From QHWK01 sp035315685 (GTDB taxonomy: Bacteria > Acidobacteriota > Vicinamibacteria > Vicinamibacterales > CAVVIG01): a stretch of 22,597 bases of DNA. The stretch spans positions 1 through 22,597 of the forward strand of contig DATFXR010000781.1 of the NCBI GenBank assembly GCA_035315685.1, given 5' to 3'. Within the stretch, counting starts at the first letter, position 1, and each line of letters opens with the position of its first letter. Both the position numbers and the translations under genes were made by a program. Shown here in pieces: positions 9,074 through 14,787 of the stretch. The notes under the pieces are model-generated. The model was not told the origin of the DNA. It made no database searches and saw only the letters and a list, made by a program, of their open reading frames with translations.

Positions 9074-9255
9074 CCTGGCAACGCAGTGTGCGCTGCGAGC
9101 TGCCGAAAATCCCGCACCGTCCGGCGGATTCCGGGTGTCAAGGCGTCCCTCGCTGCGGCGCCGTCGACATGCTCCGCTGAAGTCGCAGGCAGGCTTTATG
9201 CGTCCTCGATCGAAATGCGTGGCTCCTCGAAGCCCCGAATCGAAAGGATGCGGCC

Positions 9256-10776
9256 ATGCTGGAGTGGATCAGGCGACATGACTGGACAAGGCTTGCGACC
9301 CGGCGGAAATCAGTGCGCGCAACTCGCGAGGAGAAGGCGCGCGGACTTCCAGGCGACGAGCGGATCACCCGGGCCATCGACACGCTGACGCACGGCGTGA
9401 CGATTCGACGCGCGGCGCATGATATCTGGCCCTGGCTGGTGCAAATGGGAGCCGGCAGCCGTGCCGGCTGGTACAGCTACGACTGGCTCGACAACGGCCG
9501 TCGGCCGAGCGCCACGCGCATCGTGCCGGATCTCCAGCAACCCTCCATCGCTACGATCTTCCCGGCTCTGCCCGGCGTGACCGAGGGATTCGTCGTGCTG
9601 GCGATCGAACCTGAGCGTGTGTTGACGCTCGGGTGGCCGGCTCCGAACGGCACGTTGGACGTCACGTGGACGTTCGTTCTCGAGGAGGTGTCGCCCGGCG
9701 TGACACGTCTGCTCGTGCGCGTCCGCGGCGGAGAGGGCTACCGATTCCACGGGCTGCCGCTATGGCTGACCAAACTCACCATCCGCCTCGTGCACTTCGT
9801 CATGCAGCGGAAGCAACTGCTTGGCATCGCGCGACGCGCTGAGGTGACCACGTCCCGACATTCTGCGTTAACAACTGCTGAAGGTGAAGCCGCGTACCTC
9901 GCGGCCTACGACGCTGCGATGAAGACGTGGCCTGTCCCGTTTGAGGAGATGACGCTTTCCAGCAAGTTTGGGACGACGCACGTTGTCGTCTGCGGGCCGA
10001 AGGATGCCCCACCGCTGGTGCTCCTGCATGGGTATATGGCGACGTCCGCGATGTGGTCACTCAACGTCGCTGAGTTCAGCCGGCGCTATCGGGTCTATGC
10101 GGTCGATGTCATGGGACAACCGAGCAAGAGCATCCCTGGTGAACCCATTCGTGATCGGGCAGACTTCGTGGCGTGGTTGACCGCTACGTTGGACGGGCTG
10201 CATCTTGACCGCATCTCGCTGGTCGGCATGTCGTTCGGAGGGTGGATCGCCCTCAATTACGCGATCGCCGCGCCCGAGCATGTACTGAAGCTCGTGCTGC
10301 TGTCTGCGGGCGGGTTTCTACCGATGGCCAGGCAATTTACTCTCCGCGGGATGCTGATGGTTTTCTGCCCGACACCTTTCACCGTCAACTCGTTCATGCA
10401 CTGGCTCGGGATCGAAGAGAAACCCGCTGATCCCGATACTCACGGCATGAAAAATGTCGTCGACCTGACATATCTCGGTCTGAAGCATTTCCGGATACCG
10501 CAAGAGACGGCACGCGTCATGCCGACCGTGTTTTCTGACGGCGAATTGCGGTCCGTTCGGATGCCGGCGCTGGTGTTGTTTGGCGATCACGAAGTCATCT
10601 GTGATCCGGCAACGGCATTGGCGCGGGCGATTCGGCTCATTCCTGATTGCCGAGGGGAACTGGTGTCAGGGCCTCGTCACGAGATGTGCGTCAGCCACCA
10701 TCGAATCGTGAATGCGCGAATTCTCGATTTCTTGGGCAGTACCCGACGGACCGCTTCAGAACGCGTCGTCGCCTAA
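9256..10776 (+). CDS. SRPBCC-domain / alpha/beta hydrolase fusion protein
   Basis: A 506-residue protein. Residues 1 to about 195 resemble an SRPBCC (START/polyketide-cyclase-like) ligand-binding domain (RRAAHDIWPWLVQMG, GWYSYDWLDN). Residues about 208-506 are a classical alpha/beta hydrolase. It has the oxyanion-side LLHGYMATSAMW, nucleophile elbow GMSFGGW with Ser326, the acid in FGDHEVICD (Asp444 most likely) and the catalytic His475 in GPRHEM. The segment EGEAAYLAAYDAAM at the joint looks like the usual N-terminus of free-standing hydrolases of this group, which suggests a gene fusion. AAAGGA eight bases before ATG 9256 supports the start. There is no signal peptide, so the enzyme is cytoplasmic. 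The substrate is not predictable; a hydrophobic ester captured by the SRPBCC pocket is speculation. A 182-bp gap separates it from the kinase operon. Confidence 0.85.
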   Translation: MLEWIRRHDWTRLATRRKSVRATREEKARGLPGDERITRAIDTLTHGVTIRRAAHDIWPWLVQMGAGSRAGWYSYDWLDNGRRPSATRIVPDLQQPSIATIFPALPGVTEGFVVLAIEPERVLTLGWPAPNGTLDVTWTFVLEEVSPGVTRLLVRVRGGEGYRFHGLPLWLTKLTIRLVHFVMQRKQLLGIARRAEVTTSRHSALTTAEGEAAYLAAYDAAMKTWPVPFEEMTLSSKFGTTHVVVCGPKDAPPLVLLHGYMATSAMWSLNVAEFSRRYRVYAVDVMGQPSKSIPGEPIRDRADFVAWLTATLDGLHLDRISLVGMSFGGWIALNYAIAAPEHVLKLVLLSAGGFLPMARQFTLRGMLMVFCPTPFTVNSFMHWLGIEEKPADPDTHGMKNVVDLTYLGLKHFRIPQETARVMPTVFSDGELRSVRMPALVLFGDHEVICDPATALARAIRLIPDCRGELVSGPRHEMCVSHHRIVNARILDFLGSTRRTASERVVA

Positions 10777-11002
10777 GATCGAGCCGGGCATCGGGACTCG
10801 AATCCGGTGATCGCGCCAGGCGGGCGATGCCTCGTCTGCCGAATGCACGGAACGCCGACGAGAAGTCGACGACGGTTTTTCGGCAACCCGCCGTGTCCAG
10901 TCCGCGGGCCGCCAGTGTTTTCAGCGAAAGAGCCCCGGGATTCCCCGGTGCCAATCGGTCACACGTTTGCACGGCTTCAGGTAGATCCCAGTGAGGCCGT
11001 CC

Positions 11003-11263
11003 ATGTGCTCTACACAGTCGCCAGCCGCCGACGGCTGCACAGCCCGGTGCGCTTCCGACTCGGTGACCGACGCGATGCGTCGCGTGCGCGCAGAGTTCGC
11101 CGAAATGCCCGGGCTCCGCCTGACCGAATCGCAGGCACAGCGCCTCTGGCACCTCGACACAGTGACATGCGCTGCCGCCCTCGGATCGCTCGTCGATGTC
11201 GGCTATCTGCTGTGGACGCGGGACCGCCGGATCGTGAGAGCCGACGCGCGGCGAGACGGCTGA
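11003..11263 (+). CDS. Small winged-helix-like hypothetical protein
   Basis: An 86-residue protein whose residues about 26-80 (RVRAEFAEMPGLRLTESQAQ, then RLWHLD and C, L, L, G-Y-L) align with the small minus-strand protein at 13819-14010. Shared positions include RAE[FY], E-x-PGL-x-LT, Q-x-x-RLW-x-LD and a Cys before a helical end. The pattern of helices followed by a short strand pair fits a compact winged-helix DNA-binding or protein-binding domain. I recall similar small hypotheticals in acidobacterial genomes but no established function. ATG 11003 is chosen because GAGG lies six bases upstream. GTG 10991 and ATG 11075 are alternatives; ATG 11075 would keep the whole shared domain. The Cys-containing N-terminal extension is absent from the paralogue. 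It lies 37 bp before the CoA-binding gene. Confidence 0.62.
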   Translation: MCSTQSPAADGCTARCASDSVTDAMRRVRAEFAEMPGLRLTESQAQRLWHLDTVTCAAALGSLVDVGYLLWTRDRRIVRADARRDG

Positions 11264-11300
11264 CCGTGCAAGTCCACTTTTTCCGGATACGGAGGAATGT

Positions 11301-11783
11301 ATGACTCTGGCAACCCTCGACGCCAAGGTGCACGACTTCCTCGCGCAGAGGCGTATCGCCGTCGCGGGCGTGTCGCGCGAGAGCAGTCACCATCCGGCGG
11401 CCAACTTGATCTATCGCCGCTTGAAAAACACCGGCCACCAGGTGTTCGCGGTGAATCCGCACATGCAGACGTTCGAGGGAGATCGCTGTTATCCGGATCT
11501 TCAGTCCATCGCCGGCGGCGTCGACGGCGTCGTCATCGTCACTCGACCCGAAAGCACCGAGCGGATCGTGCGGGACTGCCGCGACGCCGGCGTGCGCCGC
11601 GTCTGGATGCATCAGTCGATGCAGAAAGGATCGAGCGTCTCACCCGAGGCGGTCGAGTACTGCCGCCAGCACGAGATTAGCGTGATCGCCGGGGCCTGTC
11701 CGATGATGTACGGCACGGGCGTCGACTTCGGACACACGTGCATGCGCTGGATCCTCAAGCTTACCGGCCGGCAACCGACGTAG
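11301..11783 (+). CDS. CoA-binding domain protein (YccU-like)
   Basis: A 160-residue single-domain Rossmann protein of the CoA_binding_2/YccU type. Its N-terminal strand-loop-helix IAVAGVSRESSHHPAANLIYRRL (about 18-40) is the nucleotide-binding start of this family. VDGVVIVTRPEST (about 74-86), VRRVWMHQSMQKG (about 98-110) and ISVIAGACPMMYG (about 125-137) follow the expected order. Members bind CoA and are often annotated as succinyl-CoA-ligase-like, but most have no proven reaction. GGAGGAATGT immediately precedes ATG 11301, an excellent start. Its 3' end converges on the OsmC-like gene across a 71-bp gap. The neighbouring OsmC and YbaK genes suggest a stress or redox setting, which is inference. 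Confidence 0.88.
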   Translation: MTLATLDAKVHDFLAQRRIAVAGVSRESSHHPAANLIYRRLKNTGHQVFAVNPHMQTFEGDRCYPDLQSIAGGVDGVVIVTRPESTERIVRDCRDAGVRRVWMHQSMQKGSSVSPEAVEYCRQHEISVIAGACPMMYGTGVDFGHTCMRWILKLTGRQPT

Positions 11784-11854
11784 CCGGCGAACATCTGGAA
11801 TAGCGGGGCGCCGGGGCCCGAGGGCGGACGACCGCGATCGCACCGCTTGATCCG

Positions 11855-12301
11855 CTAGAGAGCGGGCTGCACGACTCGGACGACGACATCGAGCTCGCAG
11901 GACGCCTTGAGGGATCTCGTGATCAGGCAGTTCTGCTCGGCGCGCTCCAGAAGCCGCCTGGCCTGCTCCTCGTTCGCGCCTTCAGGTACTTCGAGCGACG
12001 CCCGCATCGACAACGCGGTGAATTGCGCGGCACGATCGATGCGGTCGACCGTGCCCGAAACCTGACAGGTCAACGTCGTCCACGGCAGCTTCGAAAGCCT
12101 GGCGATCGCGCGGAACGTCAGCACGAAGCAATCAGCGACGGCACTCACGACCAGCGTCTCAGGGGACCAGAGGTCACCGGGGCCATCGAACTCGACCGGG
12201 GGGGCCGAAACGAGCAGCGGAAGCCCCTCGGCGTTGAGGAGAACGTGTCCTTCAGGTCCACCGGTTGCGGACGCCGAGTAGCGATGCGGAAACGGCTGCA
12301 T
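11855..12301 (-). CDS. OsmC/Ohr-family protein
   Basis: A 148-residue OsmC-like protein, the usual family length. The two cysteines expected for a thiol peroxidase are present: Cys58 in VADCFVLTF and Cys125 in AEQNCLITRSL, each on a helix as in OsmC/Ohr. The family detoxifies organic hydroperoxides with thiol reductants in the cytoplasm; here that is inferred from the cysteines. An N-terminal APPVEFDGPGDLWSPETLV matches the family entry to the first helix. It starts 24 bp after the YbaK-like gene ends and is probably co-transcribed with it. A GAGG-containing sequence precedes ATG 12301. Confidence 0.88.
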   Translation of the reverse strand: MQPFPHRYSASATGGPEGHVLLNAEGLPLLVSAPPVEFDGPGDLWSPETLVVSAVADCFVLTFRAIARLSKLPWTTLTCQVSGTVDRIDRAAQFTALSMRASLEVPEGANEEQARRLLERAEQNCLITRSLKASCELDVVVRVVQPAL

Positions 12302-12325
12302 GTCGACACCTCACGTCCCCTGCAT

Positions 12326-12835
12326 CTATTCCCGGTACGAAAGCCGGTATGGCGGGACCTGATCCGACGGCGGCTCCGCGAACCTGCCGACGAGCGGATT
12401 CACCATCTTCACGAAATCGTTCCAACGCATCGCAATCGCATCTCGATGCGTGCCTGCGTTGAACACGATCCGGGGCTCCGCTGCGAGCGCGGCATCGACG
12501 TACACCGTCTGTCCGTAGAGCGGACCGAACGGCGGCATCGCGCCGACTTCACAGCCCGGAAACAAGCACAGCAGTTCCTGCTCGTCGGCGAGGCGGATCG
12601 CGTGTCCACCCGCGAGATCCAGCAACTGCTCGAGATTCACGACTGATGGCGCGGGTATCACCGCCTCGACCGGCTCGCCGTCAATGAAGCAGGCCACTAC
12701 CTTGGCCCAATCCCGGCCCGGGACGTGAGTGGCGGCGGCTTCTTCCTGGGCGGTGAACGCGGGCTGATGCGGCACGACCGTATACGGTACGTGCGCCGCG
12801 CGCAGGAATTCATGGATTGTCGCTGTACCTGGCAT
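12326..12835 (-). CDS. YbaK/EbsC-family aminoacyl-tRNA deacylase-like protein
   Basis: A 169-residue YbaK/ProX-type domain. The conserved active-site Lys is present in RDWAKVVACFIDG (Lys45), and the loop VGAMPPFGPLYG (near 110-121) and late VFNAGTHRDAI (about 135-145) are in the expected order. Such proteins hydrolyse mischarged aminoacyl-tRNA in trans; which tRNA is edited cannot be read from sequence. ATG 12835 is preceded by GGAGGA at an ideal distance, so I prefer it to an in-frame start ten codons upstream. A sigma-54 -24/-12 match at 12862-12876 would put the transcription start near 12850, giving a leader of about 15 bases that still contains the ribosome-binding site. OsmC follows 24 bp downstream. 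Confidence 0.87.
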   Translation of the reverse strand: MPGTATIHEFLRAAHVPYTVVPHQPAFTAQEEAAATHVPGRDWAKVVACFIDGEPVEAVIPAPSVVNLEQLLDLAGGHAIRLADEQELLCLFPGCEVGAMPPFGPLYGQTVYVDAALAAEPRIVFNAGTHRDAIAMRWNDFVKMVNPLVGRFAEPPSDQVPPYRLSYRE

Positions 12836-12861
12836 GTGGTCCTCCGACAACGGTCGCTGAC

Positions 12862-12876
12862 GCAATCGCGATGCCA
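12862..12876 (-). promoter_or_regulatory. Candidate sigma-54 promoter before the YbaK/OsmC pair
   Basis: The minus strand reads TGGCATCGCGATTGC, matching 9 of the 11 fixed bases of the -24/-12 consensus TGGCACG-N4-TTGC, with the mandatory GG and GC ten bases apart. It lies in the 103-bp gap upstream of ATG 12835. The expected start of transcription (about 12850) is just before the GGAGGA ribosome-binding site. Confidence 0.55.
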
Positions 12877-12938
12877 GGCAGCCAGCCCGTCGAGAAGCGA
12901 GCGATGCGGTTCGTGGCAGCCGGTCGGCTACGCGTACG

Positions 12939-13787
12939 TCAGAAAGCGCTCGCTGGAGATGCAGGTCGGCCCGAGCGCGTCCCGACGTGCATGCGTCGCA
13001 GGAAGCCGTACGTCAGGTGCATCGCGACAGCCGTCAGCACGACGACCGCAGCGATGATGCCGTGCGTCGTCTCGCCCAGCCCGCGGACGCGCATCATCAC
13101 GGCCATGCTGATGATTGCCACGCCCATCGCCGCGGAGAAGGTCAACAGCGGTGCGGTGAAAAGCAGGCCGAGCGGGTTCTGCTTCTGCAGGAGGCGCGAG
13201 GTCACGATCATCGCAGGCAGGACGAACGCCAGATCGAGCACGTGCACTGGATTGACGGTCAGGCCCGCGTCGGCAAGTCCGGCTGGTGCCGTGCCAGCCG
13301 CTAACGCTGACACAATGTCACTGAGCCACAGCAGCGCGAAGACAAGCCCGGAGACAATCAGGTACAGCGACTGATATCGAAAGGCACTCCCCCGCTCGAA
13401 CATCCTGGCAAGCCTGACGACGTTGACGGCGTTGAGGGCATCGAGCAGAGACCAGAATGAAAAACCGAGCACTGCCACGTACACGAGAAACAGCTCGTTG
13501 AAGTGCACGAAGAACGCGTACAGCACATACGAGTAGACGATGTAGAGCTGCAGGCCCAGCAGGAGGAGAACGGCCTTCGCGGATCCTCGGCTGCAGAAAT
13601 GCAACGTCACCAGCAGCGCGGGACAGATGATCAGCAGAGTGACCAGATCCTGTGCAACGCCCTGGGCGGCCCACGCGGCGGTCTCCCTGGCGTAGATTTC
13701 GGGCCGGTAGATTCCGACGGCGCTCGCCACCGCCGCGAGAAGCGTCGCAGCGAGCGACAGTGCGAGGCAGGTCCAGCCGACAGTCAT
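12939..13787 (-). CDS. Polytopic integral membrane protein of unknown function
   Basis: A 282-residue, very hydrophobic protein with about seven or eight predicted membrane helices spread over residues 3-268 (for example CLALSLAATLLAAVASAVGI, LVTLLIICPALLVTLHFC, LLLLGLQLYIVYSYVLYAFFV and HGIIAAVVVLTAVAMHLTYGF). There is a short basic C-terminus. No transporter, kinase or enzyme motif is visible. It resembles uncharacterised membrane proteins annotated only as hypothetical. ATG 13787 has GGAG about six bases upstream and is preferred to the ATG at 13805. It starts 31 bp after the small winged-helix-like gene ends and is probably in the same transcript. A 103-bp gap with its own promoter candidate separates it from YbaK. 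Confidence 0.8.
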   Translation of the reverse strand: MTVGWTCLALSLAATLLAAVASAVGIYRPEIYARETAAWAAQGVAQDLVTLLIICPALLVTLHFCSRGSAKAVLLLLGLQLYIVYSYVLYAFFVHFNELFLVYVAVLGFSFWSLLDALNAVNVVRLARMFERGSAFRYQSLYLIVSGLVFALLWLSDIVSALAAGTAPAGLADAGLTVNPVHVLDLAFVLPAMIVTSRLLQKQNPLGLLFTAPLLTFSAAMGVAIISMAVMMRVRGLGETTHGIIAAVVVLTAVAMHLTYGFLRRMHVGTRSGRPASPASAF

Positions 13788-13818
13788 AATCGCTCCACGC
13801 CACATTCGCGAGTCATGC

Positions 13819-14010
13819 TCAACCCTCGACCTTCACGTACGCACCGGTGTGCGTGCGCCGCAGGAAGCGGCTCGCCTCGAGCGCGTCGAGCACGATCTCG
13901 CACACCGAGTCGTCGAGGTTCCACAATCGGCGGATCTGCGGCTTCGTCAGACTGAGCCCGGGACTCTCGCTGTATTCAGCCCGTATGAGCCGAACCCAAT
14001 CTGTCTTCAT
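13819..14010 (-). CDS. Small winged-helix-like hypothetical protein (paralogue of 11003-11263)
   Basis: A 63-residue protein, MKTDWVRLIRAEYSESPGLS and onward, with Q-x-x-RLWNLDD, a Cys, VLDALEASRFL and a final THTGAYVK wing-like hairpin. It shares RAE[FY]-x-E-x-PGL-x-LT-x-x-Q-x-x-RLW-x-LD-x-x-x-C with the plus-strand protein at 11003-11263. The fold is probably a minimal winged helix, so DNA binding or partner binding is possible but unproven. ATG 14010 is preceded by GGAGG five bases upstream. An ATG at 14022 overlaps that same element and is less likely. The gene starts 14 bp after the Cys-rich gene stops and sits 31 bp before the membrane-protein gene, consistent with one operon. Confidence 0.75.
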   Translation of the reverse strand: MKTDWVRLIRAEYSESPGLSLTKPQIRRLWNLDDSVCEIVLDALEASRFLRRTHTGAYVKVEG

Positions 14011-14024
14011 GTCTTCCTCCATCG

Positions 14025-14549
14025 TCAGTTCCGCCAAATCACGACCCGGTTCCGCGGCGCGCGGAATGCGGCGATCCACTCGGCCGCGCACCTTTTCCGA
14101 TACTCGACCCCAGCCTCGAGCAGCGGTTGCAGGCAGGTCTCGTCCTCGCCTTCGACCGAGCACCCGGACGCCAGACAGGGCTGCCGCCGGGCCCTGCATG
14201 CGTCGGTGTACGCCCGCTCGATGCGTGCGCAGTTCTGCAGGAAGCGTGGACGTGACTCGATTGTCAGAAGACTGGCCAGCGCGCCTTTCGAAAGCTGCCC
14301 GTTCGCCGCGAAGGTCATCAGACGCTCGGGAGTGCCGACCTGCCGGTCGAGGTACGCCCGTGCGGCGATGGCTCCCGACGGCGTCCCACGAACCACGCGG
14401 AGACGCCGCGATTCGAGGTCGAATGTGAATTGTTCGCATTCGATCTTGCCCGCACCGCGCGCGCCTGGCAGATTCGCGAATCCCAATGGATCCGCAGCCA
14501 CTGAAACGTGGTGCTGTGAATCGACCACGCAGTAGAGCATCGAGCTCAT
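14025..14549 (-). CDS. Cys-rich hypothetical protein
   Basis: A 174-residue protein that I do not recognise. The N-terminal half (MSSMLYCVVDSQHHVSVAAD, then FTFDLESRRLRVVRGTPSGA) looks like mixed alpha/beta soluble protein. The C-terminal half carries seven of its nine cysteines, at NCARIERAYTDACRARRQPC, LASGC, ETC and RKRC. These could form disulfides or a metal site. There is no signal peptide. ATG 14549 has GGAGGG about seven bases upstream. It is the first gene of the minus-strand run, and a sigma-54-like element lies about 100 bp upstream at 14653-14667. It is divergent from the HAD/ATPase fusion, sharing a 238-bp intergenic region. Codon use and tight spacing to the next gene support that it is real. 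Confidence 0.72.
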   Translation of the reverse strand: MSSMLYCVVDSQHHVSVAADPLGFANLPGARGAGKIECEQFTFDLESRRLRVVRGTPSGAIAARAYLDRQVGTPERLMTFAANGQLSKGALASLLTIESRPRFLQNCARIERAYTDACRARRQPCLASGCSVEGEDETCLQPLLEAGVEYRKRCAAEWIAAFRAPRNRVVIWRN

Positions 14550-14652
14550 GGTCTCACCCTCCCTCGTGACGATTCGCCCGGTGACCTCCATCGCCGCGTC
14601 GCGACCTGATCTGGACGATCCGGACTCTTCGCGGCGCTCGCCAGTGAGCAAG

Positions 14653-14667
14653 GCAATTGCAATACCA
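14653..14667 (-). promoter_or_regulatory. Candidate sigma-54 promoter before the Cys-rich gene
   Basis: The minus strand reads TGGTATTGCAATTGC. GG and GC are correctly spaced by ten bases, with 8 of 11 fixed consensus bases matching, including the whole TTGC -12 element. It is intergenic, and the predicted start near 14641 would give a leader of about 92 bases. The match is weaker than the other two reported. Confidence 0.4.
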
Positions 14668-14787
14668 GGAAATGAACGGGCAGGACTCCTTCCGTCGCGG
14701 CGAATCGCCCCCGCTGATTCGCCGACACCGCCGGAAAGCCGTCAGGAGTGACGGACTTCCGGATCGGCGGCAGCAACGGGTACGGCG

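Noticed and set aside
10785..10825. tRNA-like T-loop sequence (GGGACTCGAATCCGG) followed by CGCGCCA
   Set aside because: The T-stem does not pair properly and no acceptor, D or anticodon arm can be found upstream; no intact or truncated tRNA is supported.
10956..10970. Sigma-54-like CGGTCACACGTTTGC before the small winged-helix gene
   Set aside because: GG-N10-GC spacing and TTGC are present, but only 6 of 11 fixed bases match and the -24 half is poor; too weak to call.
10691..11326. Minus-strand and alternative plus-strand open frames across 10691-11326
   Set aside because: They are Arg/Ser/Pro-rich shadows overlapping the hydrolase end and the small winged-helix gene. They carry no recognisable motif; 10777-11002 looks non-coding.
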